Shown: positions 34,606-43,838 of the stretch, piece by piece | Position numbering within the stretch: position 1 is the stretch's first letter | How the letters are laid out: the number at the start of each line of letters is the position of its first letter | Assembly: GCF_900101895.1 (NCBI RefSeq) | Contig: NZ_FMVF01000009.1 | Span: forward strand, 62,001-126,000 | Direction: 5' to 3' | DNA: 64,000 bases | Source: Flavobacterium caeni | GTDB lineage: Bacteria; Bacteroidota; Bacteroidia; Flavobacteriales; Flavobacteriaceae | Program-made: the position numbers and the translations under genes | Notes under the pieces: generated by a model | The model's input: only the letters and a program-made list of their open reading frames with translations | Told to the model about the DNA's origin: nothing | The model's database searches: none

Positions 34606-35859
34606 ATGACCAAACAAATTCTTGCCGGATTGCTGTTTTTGCTGGCAATCCCGATGGCTTCGGCCCAAATCGAAAAGGAAATCATTCCACCTTACAACAT
34701 CAAGACCGTGAGTTTTACGCAGAACGGCATCAACATTGTCCCGCTCATCAAACTGGGCGATGCGTTTCGGTTTTCGTTCGACGATTTGTTTGGCAACGAG
34801 GCCAACTATTATTACGTGATCCAGCATTGCGACTACGATTGGAAACCGTCGCAATTGGTCAAGCAGGAATATTTGCAAGGGTTCGACGAGCAGCGCATCC
34901 AGGACTATCAAAACTCGTTCAACGCACTGCAACTCTATTCGCATTACAGGGTCGATTTCCCGAACCAACGCACCCGTTTGCTCGTGAGCGGCAATTACAT
35001 GCTCAAGATATTGAACGAAGACCGCGATGTGGTTTTCTCGAGAAAGTTTATCCTTTACGAAGACCTGGTGAGCGTACCGCTGCAAATCAAACGCGCGCGC
35101 AACGTGGCCGATGTCAACTACAAACACAACCTTGATTTTTCGATCAAATCGCAAAATATTTTGTTCCAAAGCCCGCTCAAGAACGTCAAGGTGTTGCTGT
35201 TGCAGAACGGCAACCTCAACACGGCCATCACCAACGTTCCGCCCATGTATACCATCGGGAACGACTTGATTTACAAATACGATGTCGAGACGCAATTTTG
35301 GGGCGGTAACGAATTCATGTATTTTGAAAACAAAGACATCCGCGGGGCCAACAATTTTATCGCCAAGGTTGAATCGGGCGGCGGTTTGTACAACAATTAC
35401 CTGTACACCAACAACGCACGCGGCGCGAACCCGTACACGTTTTACCCCGATTACAACGGCAATTTCATCATCCAGAACATCAATGCCGAGAACAACGATA
35501 TCGAAGCCGATTATGCCTGGATTTTCTTTTCGCTTTCGGCACCTGCCTATTTTGGGAAAGGCGACATCTACATCAATGGCATGTTCAACAACTATGCGCT
35601 TTCGACCGAAAACAAGATGGATTACAACCGCGAAAAAGGGGTTTACGAAAAGGCAATCATGGTCAAACAAGGATTTACAAACTACCAATATGTAATTGCC
35701 GACAAGGCGGGCAAGATCGACAACGCCAATGCCGTAGACGGCAATTTTTACCAAACCGTCAGCGATTATTTCGTTTTGGTGTACTACCGCGAAAACAACC
35801 AACGTTATGACCGTGTCATCGGTCGTGGTGTGGCAACCTCGGAGGATATCATTAATTAA
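34606..35859 (+). CDS. Type IX secretion system Plug protein (DUF5103)
   Basis: A 417-residue exported protein (signal peptide MTKQILAGLLFLLAIPMASA) of the DUF5103 family. In F. johnsoniae the homologous Plug protein closes the periplasmic end of the SprA translocon when PorV is absent, so this is part of the outer-membrane T9SS apparatus. Aromatic, beta-rich sequence runs throughout (QHCDYDWKPSQL, PDYNGNFIIQNI). The start 18 codons inside the longest frame is set by the signal peptide. It is adjacent to apaG. Confidence 0.87.
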   Translation: MTKQILAGLLFLLAIPMASAQIEKEIIPPYNIKTVSFTQNGINIVPLIKLGDAFRFSFDDLFGNEANYYYVIQHCDYDWKPSQLVKQEYLQGFDEQRIQDYQNSFNALQLYSHYRVDFPNQRTRLLVSGNYMLKILNEDRDVVFSRKFILYEDLVSVPLQIKRARNVADVNYKHNLDFSIKSQNILFQSPLKNVKVLLLQNGNLNTAITNVPPMYTIGNDLIYKYDVETQFWGGNEFMYFENKDIRGANNFIAKVESGGGLYNNYLYTNNARGANPYTFYPDYNGNFIIQNINAENNDIEADYAWIFFSLSAPAYFGKGDIYINGMFNNYALSTENKMDYNREKGVYEKAIMVKQGFTNYQYVIADKAGKIDNANAVDGNFYQTVSDYFVLVYYRENNQRYDRVIGRGVATSEDIIN

Positions 35860-35894
35860 CAAATTTTAAATCTAAAATTCACGTTGTCAAAGGT

Positions 35895-35902
35895 TATTTT
35901 TG
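35895..35902 (+). promoter_or_regulatory. apaG promoter -7 box
   Basis: TATTTTTG, 32 nt before the apaG ATG. Confidence 0.6.
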
Positions 35903-35933
35903 TAAATTTGACATCATTTTGAGCAATCTACGC

Positions 35934-36320
35934 ATGGTTTCACAAATCACAAGAGGTATAAAAATTTCGGTCTTGACGACTTTTGAAGGCACGTACTTCA
36001 AGAATCACAAGCTGCATTTTGCCTTTAGTTATGAAATCACGATCGAGAACCACAGCAAGGATTCGGTGCAACTTACTTCGCGCCACTGGGAAATCCTCGA
36101 TTCGCTCAACGACCTCGAAACCGTAGACGGCGAAGGGGTCATCGGTAAAAAACCGGTGCTCAAACCCGGCGAATCGCACACGTACAATTCGGGCTGTTTG
36201 CTTGCGTCGCCGTTTGGGGCAATGCGCGGTTGGTTCAACATGGTCAACTTCACATCGACGCGAAACTTCAAGGTAATTGTCCCAAGTTTCAGGCTCAGCG
36301 CGCCATTTGCGTTAAACTAA
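35934..36320 (+). CDS. apaG: ApaG-family protein
   Basis: A 128-residue single fibronectin-like beta-sandwich protein. The family signature is clear: FAFSYEITIENHS (about 26-38), LTSRHWEILDS (about 44-54), GEGVIGKKPVLKPGESHTYN (about 63-82) and GAMRGWF (about 92-98). Enteric ApaG is linked to Co/Mg resistance and diadenosine tetraphosphate metabolism; the biochemical role is not settled. The start at MVSQITRG is preferred over a TTG five codons earlier. Confidence 0.93.
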   Translation: MVSQITRGIKISVLTTFEGTYFKNHKLHFAFSYEITIENHSKDSVQLTSRHWEILDSLNDLETVDGEGVIGKKPVLKPGESHTYNSGCLLASPFGAMRGWFNMVNFTSTRNFKVIVPSFRLSAPFALN

Positions 36321-36461
36321 CTTTTATTTTTTCAAGTCTTGCATGGAGCCGTTTGGTTACTTCCATCGACATTGCTTTTGGGAAGACGGAACAGATTGAA
36401 CCGATGCCGGGACGCTATGTTATCAAATTCGTAAAATCAGCGTCAAACCAATTCCATTTCT

Positions 36462-36469
36462 TATCTTTG
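36462..36469 (+). promoter_or_regulatory. pruA promoter -7 box
   Basis: TATCTTTG, a full TAnnTTTG match, 37 nt before the pruA ATG. The remaining 36321-36461 spacer shows nothing else. Confidence 0.65.
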
Positions 36470-36506
36470 CATCACTAAATTTTGACAATTCTTAAAAATA
36501 TATCGT

Positions 36507-38138
36507 ATGCTCAAAGGATTTTTTCACGTACCCAAAGCCGTCAACGAACCGGTAAAGACCTATGCCCCCAACAGCCCCGAAAAAAAGGCCGTTAAGGACG
36601 CCTACACCAAGATGTGGAACGAAACGATCGAGGTTCCGCTTTACATCGGCAGCGAAGAAATCCGTACAGGAAACACCAAAAACATGACCGCGCCGCACGA
36701 CCACCAGCATGTGGTTGGAAAATACCATTTGGCCGAAAAACAACATGTCGAAAAAGCAATCGCCAATGCGCTCGAAGCCAAACACGCATGGGCCGACATG
36801 GCATGGGAACAACGCGCAGCGATTTTCTTGAAAGCCGCTGAACTCATTGCCGGACCTTACCGTGCCCGTATCAACGCGGCCACGATGATTGCACAATCGA
36901 AAACTATTTTTCAGGCCGAAATCGACGCGGCTTGCGAACTCATCGACTTTTTGCGTTTCAACGTCGAATACATGACCCAGATTTACAACGACCAGCCGAA
37001 TTCGCCTTCGGACATGTGGAACCGTTTGGAATACCGTCCGCTCGAAGGATTTGTGTATGCGGTGACGCCGTTCAACTTTACGGCCATTGCGGCGAATTTG
37101 CCGGCGAGTGCGGCGATGATGGGCAATGTGGTGTTGTGGAAACCGAGCGACAGCCAGGTATTTTCGGCCAAAATCATTATCGATGTGTTCAAGGAAGCGG
37201 GCGTTCCCGACGGCGTGATCAACGTCGTATTCGGCGACGCGGCGATGATTTCTGACGTCGTGTTCAACCACGCCGATTTTGCGGGCATCCACTTTACAGG
37301 ATCGACGCATGTGTTCAAGGACATTTGGGGCCACATCGGACAAAACATCCACAAATACAAGACGTATCCAAGAATTGTCGGCGAGACTGGCGGCAAGGAT
37401 TTCGTATTGGCGCATCCGAGCGCGAATGTGAAACAAGTCGCGACGGGCATCGTGCGCGGCGCGTTTGAATTCCAGGGACAAAAATGTTCGGCGGCTTCAC
37501 GCGGATACATCCCACAGAGTTTGTGGCCAGCGGTGAAAGACCAATTGATTGCCGACGTCAAATCGTTCAAAATGGGATCGCCTGAAGATTTTACGAACTT
37601 CATCACCGCGGTCATCCACGAAGGATCGTTCGACAAATTGGCGTCGTACATCGACCAGGCGAAAAAAGATGCCGATGCCGAAATCATCGTCGGCGGCAAT
37701 TACGACAAATCGAAAGGCTGGTTCATCGAGCCGACGATCATCGTGACGACGAACCCGAAATACAAAACGATGGAAACCGAATTGTTCGGCCCCGTCATGA
37801 CGATTTATGTGTATGAAGATGCCAAATGGGCCGATACGTTAAAACTCGTCGACCAAACATCGGAATACGCCTTGACCGGCGCTGTGTTCAGCCAAGACCG
37901 TTACGCGATCGAAGAAGCGACCGTCGCTTTGAAAAACGCCGCCGGAAACTTCTACATCAACGACAAACCAACCGGCGCCGTCGTGGGCCAACAGCCGTTT
38001 GGCGGGGCACGTGCCTCAGGAACAAACGACAAGGCAGGATCGGCATTGAACCTGTTGCGCTGGGTGTCGCCACGTACGATCAAGGAAACGTTTGTGACGC
38101 CTACGGACTATCGTTATCCGTTTTTGGCCGAAAAATAA
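36507..38138 (+). CDS. pruA: 1-pyrroline-5-carboxylate dehydrogenase
   Basis: A 543-residue aldehyde dehydrogenase that oxidises glutamate semialdehyde to glutamate in proline breakdown. The catalytic Glu is in VGETGGKDF (about 290-298) and the catalytic Cys in FQGQKCSAASR (about 323-333). The N-terminal region and the 543 length match the stand-alone eukaryote-like P5C dehydrogenase form rather than the PutA fusion. It has its own promoter and a terminator after it. Confidence 0.95.
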   Translation: MLKGFFHVPKAVNEPVKTYAPNSPEKKAVKDAYTKMWNETIEVPLYIGSEEIRTGNTKNMTAPHDHQHVVGKYHLAEKQHVEKAIANALEAKHAWADMAWEQRAAIFLKAAELIAGPYRARINAATMIAQSKTIFQAEIDAACELIDFLRFNVEYMTQIYNDQPNSPSDMWNRLEYRPLEGFVYAVTPFNFTAIAANLPASAAMMGNVVLWKPSDSQVFSAKIIIDVFKEAGVPDGVINVVFGDAAMISDVVFNHADFAGIHFTGSTHVFKDIWGHIGQNIHKYKTYPRIVGETGGKDFVLAHPSANVKQVATGIVRGAFEFQGQKCSAASRGYIPQSLWPAVKDQLIADVKSFKMGSPEDFTNFITAVIHEGSFDKLASYIDQAKKDADAEIIVGGNYDKSKGWFIEPTIIVTTNPKYKTMETELFGPVMTIYVYEDAKWADTLKLVDQTSEYALTGAVFSQDRYAIEEATVALKNAAGNFYINDKPTGAVVGQQPFGGARASGTNDKAGSALNLLRWVSPRTIKETFVTPTDYRYPFLAEK

Positions 38139-38157
38139 TTGAAAATCAAACCATTCA

Positions 38158-38183
38158 AAGCCCGATTCTTTCGGGCTTTTTTT
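38158..38183 (+). terminator. Terminator after pruA
   Basis: The stem AAGCCCGA / TCGGGCTT with a 4-nt loop is followed by T residues, 20 nt after the pruA stop. Confidence 0.85.
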
Positions 38184-38212
38184 GTTACTTTGGGTAACCT
38201 TAAAACTCGCTT

Positions 38213-39223
38213 ATGAAATCAAAATTACTTTTAATTGCACTTTCTATCACTTCGTTTGCGTTTGCGCAAAGCCCAGTGCAAAGCTACTACGGGACCAATG
38301 GTGTTTCTTTCACCATTGTAGGAAACACCATCAACCACGCTGCTGCGGGCGCGAACGCCACTTGGAATTTTACCGGACTCACCAGTATCGGCGAATCGAT
38401 AGATACAGACGCGCTTCCGAACGGATCCGAACTCGCCTCTTTTCCTGGCACTACGCAAAAAGTCGTCACAACCAGCACCTATGACAACAACACGACCGAC
38501 ACTTTCACCATTTTCTCGAAATTGGTGGGTGGCGTGTTATCGTTCACGGCCATTGACAATGGCGATGTGGTTTTGAACTACAATACCAACAATGCCGCAA
38601 TCGGGTCATTCCCGCTTTCGTACGGTTACTCGAACACAGACAACGTTTCGGGAAATTACGACAATGGCAGCTACGCAGGGACATTTAGCGGAAGCATCAC
38701 CACTTCGGTCGATGCATGGGGTACTTTGACGGTATCAGGCGCCGGGTTTACGCCCTTTAGCGGAGCGGTGACACGACTCAAGACCACGCAAACACTGAGT
38801 TTGAATTATGGGGCTTTCCCCAACGTGGGCACGGTAACCGAAACGACCTATTGTTACTACCCTACAACCGGATTCGCTCCTGGCATTCCTGCCTTTAGGA
38901 CATCGATCATGACGATATCGGTTCCTTTGCTGTCGCTCAACGATAACATTACACAAAATGAAGCATTTTTGAGCGCGCCCTTGGCAACAAACCAATTCGT
39001 CGGCGCGCAGGACGTGTTACTCGCGCCCAATCCGGTAACCGACATACTCAACATCCAAAGCCAAGACGCCATCCGATTGGTTAGTTTGACCGATGTGACC
39101 GGAAAAATAGTTCTGACCGCTTCTGGTTCCAGCATCGATGTCGCGCATTTGCAAAAAGGCGTTTACTTTGCCAACATTCAAACCGATTCGGGTTCGACGG
39201 TGAAGAAATTCATCAAAAAATAA
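38213..39223 (+). CDS. Secreted protein with T9SS type A sorting domain
   Basis: A 336-residue cargo protein of the type IX system. Signal peptide MKSKLLLIALSITSFAFA, then a Ser/Thr/Asn-rich beta region (about 20-260) without recognised domain, then a type A C-terminal sorting domain (about 265-336): LAPNPVTDILNIQ, LTDVTGKIV, LQKGVYFANIQ and the basic end VKKFIKK. The sorting domain targets the protein through SprA and is normally removed. Its last 8 codons are part of a duplicated segment downstream. Confidence 0.9.
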   Translation: MKSKLLLIALSITSFAFAQSPVQSYYGTNGVSFTIVGNTINHAAAGANATWNFTGLTSIGESIDTDALPNGSELASFPGTTQKVVTTSTYDNNTTDTFTIFSKLVGGVLSFTAIDNGDVVLNYNTNNAAIGSFPLSYGYSNTDNVSGNYDNGSYAGTFSGSITTSVDAWGTLTVSGAGFTPFSGAVTRLKTTQTLSLNYGAFPNVGTVTETTYCYYPTTGFAPGIPAFRTSIMTISVPLLSLNDNITQNEAFLSAPLATNQFVGAQDVLLAPNPVTDILNIQSQDAIRLVSLTDVTGKIVLTASGSSIDVAHLQKGVYFANIQTDSGSTVKKFIKK

Positions 39224-39387
39224 ATTGATTTACCGCAAAGCGCTCCGAGTTTTCGCAAAGTTTAGAAAGTTTTTCTTCTTGCCTTTGCGGAAAACTCTGC
39301 GCTCTTTGCGTTTAAAATTACTTCGCTACGTATTTGAGCGGTAAGTGCACGACTTTTTTGGTTTCGAAGAATTCGTCGTCAAAAAAA
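39200..39387. repeat. Junction duplication, copy A (orphan rsmG tail)
   Basis: This unit holds the end of the T9SS cargo gene (VKKFIKK and stop), an ACCGCAAAG/CTTTGCG inverted repeat (39229-39318), and on the minus strand an orphan copy of the last 22 codons of rsmG (FFDDEFFETKKVVHLPLKYV and onward to stop, about 39320-39387). The unit repeats at 39388 with an offset of 186-188 bp. The rsmG fragment has no start and is not a gene. Confidence 0.9.
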
Positions 39388-39572
39388 GTGAAGAAATTCA
39401 TCAAAAAATAAACTGATTTACCGCAAAGCGCACCAAGTTTCCGCAAAGTTCAGAGAGCGATTCTTCCTTTCTTTGCGAAAACTCGGCGCCCTTTGCGTTT
39501 AACTTATTTGGCTACGTATTTGAGCGGTAAGTGCACAACTTTTTTGGTTTCGAAAAATTCGTCCTTGAAAAA
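39388..39572. repeat. Junction duplication, copy B
   Basis: The second unit starts with an orphan copy of the cargo gene's last eight codons (same peptide VKKFIKK plus stop), a diverged ACCGCAAAG/CTTTGCG inverted repeat (39415-39504), and the real 3' end of rsmG. Homology to copy A fades at about 39572. The inverted repeat may serve as a terminator for the two converging genes. Confidence 0.9.
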
Positions 39573-40136
39573 GTCTGCAATGTTGTATTCGACGGCCTTC
39601 GGAAAATCCTTCAATTCCTCCTGCAAATCGCCGCCTTTGAGGTACAAAATCCCGTTGGGCAAATCGTGTTTGTTTTGTTTTTTGGTCTTGCCCTTGACCC
39701 AGGTCACAAAATCGGGCATGTTGGTCACGGCGCGCGAAACGATGAAGTCGAATTCGCTTTTGACGAGCTCGGCGCGCAATTGTTCGGCTTTGATGTTTTG
39801 GAGCCCGAGCGCTTCGGCCACGGCCTGGACAACTTTGATTTTTTTGCCGATGACGTCAATCAAATGAAACCTTGTTTCGGGGAATAAAATCGCGAGCGGA
39901 ATCCCGGGAAATCCACCGCCTGTGCCCACATCTAAAACCGTGCTTCCGGGCACGAACGTTTGCACTTTGGCGATGGCCAATGAATGTAATACGTGTTTGG
40001 TATACAATTCATCGATGTCCTTGCGCGAAATGACGTTGATTTTGGCGTTCCAATCCTGGTACAACGCTTCGAGTTTTTCGAATTGCATCCGTTGATTTTC
40101 AGACAGGTTATGGAATTGTTGGAGGATTTCTTCCAT
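39504..40136 (-). CDS. rsmG: RsmG, 16S rRNA m7G527 methyltransferase
   Basis: A 210-residue SAM-dependent methyltransferase. Motif I is VLDVGTGGGFPGIPLAI (about 71-87), followed by FHLIDVIGKKIKVV and SRAVTNMPDF (about 136-145). It methylates N7 of G527 in 16S rRNA; loss in other bacteria gives low-level streptomycin resistance. The start at MEEILQQF is chosen over an in-frame ATG six codons earlier. The 3' end lies in copy B of a duplicated segment, so an orphan copy of the C-terminus exists next door. Confidence 0.94.
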   Translation of the reverse strand: MEEILQQFHNLSENQRMQFEKLEALYQDWNAKINVISRKDIDELYTKHVLHSLAIAKVQTFVPGSTVLDVGTGGGFPGIPLAILFPETRFHLIDVIGKKIKVVQAVAEALGLQNIKAEQLRAELVKSEFDFIVSRAVTNMPDFVTWVKGKTKKQNKHDLPNGILYLKGGDLQEELKDFPKAVEYNIADFFKDEFFETKKVVHLPLKYVAK

Positions 40137-40238
40137 TTTCAAAATTTTGCACAAAAGTAAACATTTTACTGTTGAAATATTTTGCCAATTAACACGTTTC
40201 GATTGTGATTAATATTTACCTTTGGGCTCTAATTTAGA

Positions 40239-41339
40239 ATGAATATGAACACCGTGATACCGACGTTTTCTAAAAACGACAGCCTCAAATTCTTCCGCAC
40301 GCTGAATTCGAGGGTCAACAACTATTTTAAGGAAAACAACATCAAAAAAACGGGCAACTGGAAATTGCACCTGAAGGCCATTATCCTGTTTACCGTGTTT
40401 TTGACGCCGTACTTTTTGATCCTGACGCTTGACATGCCGTTTTGGGTGATGTTGCTGTTGTCTGTGGTAATCGGTATCGGGATGGCCGGTTTGGGAATGA
40501 ACGTGATGCACGACGGCAACCACGGTTCGTATTCAACCAAATCGTGGGTCAATAAGTTTATGGGCGGAACCATTTATATTTTGGCCGGAAACGTTTACAA
40601 TTGGCAAGTCCAACACAATGTTTTGCACCATACATACACCAACATCCACGGCCACGATGAGGATTTGGATGCCGGAAAAATCATCCGATTCACCAAAGAA
40701 GCCGAGTGGCGCAGATTCCACAAATTCCAACATTACTATTCCGTTTTTCTATACGGATTGCTCACGTTCAACTGGGCGCTTACGACCGATTTCCGCCAAA
40801 TGCGCAGTTACCTCAAACGCAAATTGTCGTACGGCGAGGCGAAAAGTCCGAAGATTTTGTGGACGACGCTCATCATCACCAAAATCATCTACGTATCGGT
40901 TTGGATCGTATTGCCCATAGTGATCGGCATCACCTGGTGGAAAGTCCTGCTCGGGTTCTTTGTGATGCACTACACCGCCGGACTCATCTTATCGATCGTA
41001 TTCCAGCTTGCACATGTGGTCGACGAAACCACCAATCCGGTGCCCAACGAACAGGGCGAGATCGAAAACACCTGGGCCATCCACCAACTCTACACCACCG
41101 CGAACTTTGCGCCTAAAAACGCCGTCGTCAACTGGTTTACAGGCGGATTGAACCACCAAATCGAACACCATTTGTTCCCGCACATCAGCCACATCCACTA
41201 CGGAAAAATCGCCGACATCATCAAACAAACCGCCGCAGAATGCAACCTGCCGTACCACGAATTCAAAACGACGCGTGGCGCGATCATTGCGCATTTCAAG
41301 CACTTGCGCGATTTGGGCATGAAGCCTGCCATCGCATAA
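40239..41339 (+). CDS. Fatty acid desaturase (front-end/acyl-lipid type)
   Basis: A 366-residue membrane di-iron desaturase with four or more membrane helices. The three histidine boxes are HDGNHG (about 91-96), HNVLHH (about 128-133) and QIEHHLFPH (about 307-315). The glutamine in the last box is typical of front-end desaturases, but there is no fused cytochrome b5. It introduces a double bond in membrane or CoA-bound acyl chains; position is not predictable. It is followed by an aminotransferase gene after 19 nt. Confidence 0.9.
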   Translation: MNMNTVIPTFSKNDSLKFFRTLNSRVNNYFKENNIKKTGNWKLHLKAIILFTVFLTPYFLILTLDMPFWVMLLLSVVIGIGMAGLGMNVMHDGNHGSYSTKSWVNKFMGGTIYILAGNVYNWQVQHNVLHHTYTNIHGHDEDLDAGKIIRFTKEAEWRRFHKFQHYYSVFLYGLLTFNWALTTDFRQMRSYLKRKLSYGEAKSPKILWTTLIITKIIYVSVWIVLPIVIGITWWKVLLGFFVMHYTAGLILSIVFQLAHVVDETTNPVPNEQGEIENTWAIHQLYTTANFAPKNAVVNWFTGGLNHQIEHHLFPHISHIHYGKIADIIKQTAAECNLPYHEFKTTRGAIIAHFKHLRDLGMKPAIA

Positions 41340-41358
41340 CACAACTAACCCAACCATA

Positions 41359-42546
41359 ATGAACCACCTTTTATCAGACAGAATCAACAATTTGTCTACC
41401 TCACAGACATTGGCCATGGCCGCGCTCGCGAGGGAACTCAAAGCCCAAGGCAAAGACATCATTTCACTGAGCCTCGGCGAACCCGATTTCAACACGCCAG
41501 ATTTCATCAAAGCCGCCGCCAAACAAGCGATTGACGATAATTACAGCACCTACACGCCGGTCGATGGCTACGGCGATTTAAAAGACGCCATCTGCCGCAA
41601 ATTCAAACGCGACAACAACCTCGATTACAAACCCGCCAACATCGTCGTATCGACGGGCGCCAAGCAATCGTTGTACAACATCGCGCAAGTCATGCTCAAC
41701 GATGGCGACGAAGTCATTTTGCCTGCGCCGTTTTGGGTCAGCTATTACGAAATCATCAAACTTTCGGGCGGCGTTCCGGTAGAAGTTCCCACCACCGTCG
41801 ACACCGATTTCAAGATCACGCCCGAACAGCTCGAAAAAGCGATCACACCAAAAACAAAAATGATGTGGTTTTCGTCGCCGTGCAACCCGTCAGGTTCGGT
41901 GTACAACCGCGAAGAACTCGAAGCTTTGGGCAAAGTCCTCGAAAAACACCCGAACATCTACATCGTTTCGGACGAAATCTACGAACACATCAACTTTAGC
42001 GGCACGTTTTGCAGCATCGGCACAATTCCGGGACTGTTCGAACGCACCATTACCGTCAACGGCGTCGCCAAAGCATTTGCAATGACAGGCTGGCGCATCG
42101 GCTACATCGGCGCACCCGAATTCATCGCCAAAGCGTGCACCAAAATGCAAGGCCAGGTCACCAGCGGCGCGAATTCAATCGCCCAACGCGCAACAATCGC
42201 AGCAGTCGATGCCGATCCATCGGTGCTCAAAGACATGGTCCAAGCGTTCCACAACCGACGCGATTTGGTCGTCAAATTGATGCAGGAAATCCCGGGCATC
42301 AAACTCAACGTTCCCGAAGGTGCGTTTTATGTTTTCCCGGACGTTTCGTCGTTTTTCGGCAAGACGCTCAAAGGCCAAACCATCAACAACGCCGACGATT
42401 TCTCGATGTATTTGCTCTCAGAAGCGAACGTCGCAACGGTCACCGGCGATGCATTCGGCAACCCGAACTGCATCCGTATTTCCTACGCGACCAGCGAGGA
42501 CGTTTTGACCGAAGCAATCAAAAGAATCAAAGAAGCCTTGGCTTAA
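41359..42546 (+). CDS. PLP-dependent aminotransferase (aspartate type, class I)
   Basis: A 395-residue fold-type I aminotransferase. The PLP lysine is in NGVAKAFAMTGWRIGY (about 234-249); FSSPCNPSG (about 172-180) and the substrate arginine in NCIRISYA near residue 376 fit the aspartate aminotransferase Ib subgroup. It moves an amino group between aspartate (or a related amino acid) and 2-oxoglutarate. It is followed by a strong terminator. Confidence 0.92.
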   Translation: MNHLLSDRINNLSTSQTLAMAALARELKAQGKDIISLSLGEPDFNTPDFIKAAAKQAIDDNYSTYTPVDGYGDLKDAICRKFKRDNNLDYKPANIVVSTGAKQSLYNIAQVMLNDGDEVILPAPFWVSYYEIIKLSGGVPVEVPTTVDTDFKITPEQLEKAITPKTKMMWFSSPCNPSGSVYNREELEALGKVLEKHPNIYIVSDEIYEHINFSGTFCSIGTIPGLFERTITVNGVAKAFAMTGWRIGYIGAPEFIAKACTKMQGQVTSGANSIAQRATIAAVDADPSVLKDMVQAFHNRRDLVVKLMQEIPGIKLNVPEGAFYVFPDVSSFFGKTLKGQTINNADDFSMYLLSEANVATVTGDAFGNPNCIRISYATSEDVLTEAIKRIKEALA

Positions 42547-42552
42547 ACATAT

Positions 42553-42580
42553 GCCCCGTTTTTTCGGGGCTTCTTTTATT
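42553..42580 (+). terminator. Terminator after the aminotransferase gene
   Basis: GCCCCG / CGGGGC stem with a T-rich loop and TTCTTTTATTTT tail, 6 nt past the stop codon. Confidence 0.85.
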
Positions 42581-42590
42581 TTAAGTTTTG

Positions 42591-42648
42591 AATGATAAAT
42601 TTTAAATGACGTGGATCATGCGCAATTTAAAATTCAAAATTTATCATT
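42591..42648. repeat. Inverted repeat upstream of purT
   Basis: Perfect 13-bp arms, AATGATAAATTTT (42591-42603) and AAAATTTATCATT (42636-42648), with 32 bp between, ending 18 nt before the purT ATG. AT-only hairpins of this kind could act on purT expression or be a mobile-repeat remnant. Confidence 0.75.
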
Positions 42649-42666
42649 TAAAATAATTTCTCCTCC

Positions 42667-43833
42667 ATGCAAAAGAAAATACTCCTCCTCGGCTCGGGCG
42701 AACTCGGCAAAGAATTCGTCATCGCCGCCCAACGCATCGGCCAAACCGTCATTGCCGTAGACAGTTATGAAAATGCCCCGGCCATGCAGGTCGCGCACGG
42801 TTTCGAAGTCATCAACATGCTCGATGGATCCGAACTCGATCGCATCGTTGCCAAACACCAACCGGATTTCATCGTCCCTGAGATTGAAGCCATCCGCACC
42901 GAGCGTTTTTACGATTACGAAAAGCAGGGCATCACCGTCGTGCCGTCCGCAAAGGCCGCGAACTTCACGATGAACAGAAAAGCCATCCGCGATTTGGCCG
43001 CCAAGGAACTCGGGCTCAAAACCGCGAATTACCGCTACGCGACGACTGCCGAAGAATTGCGAAAGGCCGTCGGCGAAGTCGGGATTCCTTGTGTCGTCAA
43101 ACCGCTCATGTCGTCTTCGGGCAAAGGCCAATCGACGATCAAATCCGAAAGCGACATCGAAAAAGCCTGGAACTACGCGGTCAAAGATTCGCGCGGCGAC
43201 GTGGTCGAAGTCATCGTCGAGGCGTTCGTTAAATTCAATTCAGAAATCACGTTATTGACCGTCACGCAAAACGGCAACCCAACGTTGTTTTGCCCGCCCA
43301 TCGGCCACCGCCAGGAACGCGGCGATTACCAGGAAAGCTGGCAACCCGCATTGGTTTCGGATAAAGATTTGTTCGAGGCGCAGGACATGGCCGAAAAAGT
43401 CACCGAGGCCTTGGGTGGCGCGGGATTGTTTGGCGTCGAATTCTTTTTGGCCGACGACGGCGTGTATTTTTCGGAACTCTCGCCACGTCCGCACGACACG
43501 GGCATGGTTACTTTGGCCGGCACACAAAACTTCAACGAATTCGAACTGCATCTACGCGCCATTTTGAGCCTGCCGATTTTTGAAATCAAACTCGAAAAAA
43601 CCGGCGCGAGCGCGGTCATCCTGGCTTTAGAAAATTCGCAAAACCCAACTTTTTCGGGCATCGACAAAATTGCCGGACTACCCAAAACCGATTTTCGTAT
43701 CTTTGGAAAACCGACTTCGCGTCCGTACCGACGAATGGGCGTTGCCCTCGCGAGCGACACTTTGGAAACGCCCGTCGCCGAAGTGGTCGAACGCGCGAAA
43801 TCGGCGGCAAAAACAGTAACCGTTAATCCTTAA
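42667..43833 (+). CDS. purT: Formate-dependent GAR transformylase
   Basis: A 388-residue ATP-grasp enzyme that makes formyl-GAR from formate, ATP and glycinamide ribonucleotide in purine synthesis. The N-terminal nucleotide region is [20 protein letters not shown] (about 5-24); PEIEAIRTE (about 73-81) and [14 protein letters not shown] (about 141-154) are the ATP-grasp signatures. [21 protein letters not shown] holds the metal-binding acidic residues. It is followed after 5 nt by a small secreted protein gene. Confidence 0.95.
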   Translation: MQKKILLLGSGELGKEFVIAAQRIGQTVIAVDSYENAPAMQVAHGFEVINMLDGSELDRIVAKHQPDFIVPEIEAIRTERFYDYEKQGITVVPSAKAANFTMNRKAIRDLAAKELGLKTANYRYATTAEELRKAVGEVGIPCVVKPLMSSSGKGQSTIKSESDIEKAWNYAVKDSRGDVVEVIVEAFVKFNSEITLLTVTQNGNPTLFCPPIGHRQERGDYQESWQPALVSDKDLFEAQDMAEKVTEALGGAGLFGVEFFLADDGVYFSELSPRPHDTGMVTLAGTQNFNEFELHLRAILSLPIFEIKLEKTGASAVILALENSQNPTFSGIDKIAGLPKTDFRIFGKPTSRPYRRMGVALASDTLETPVAEVVERAKSAAKTVTVNP

Positions 43834-43838
43834 TTACC

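Noticed and set aside
39320..39387. Orphan rsmG C-terminal segment as a small gene
   Set aside because: It has no start codon or promoter and is explained as part of the duplicated junction.
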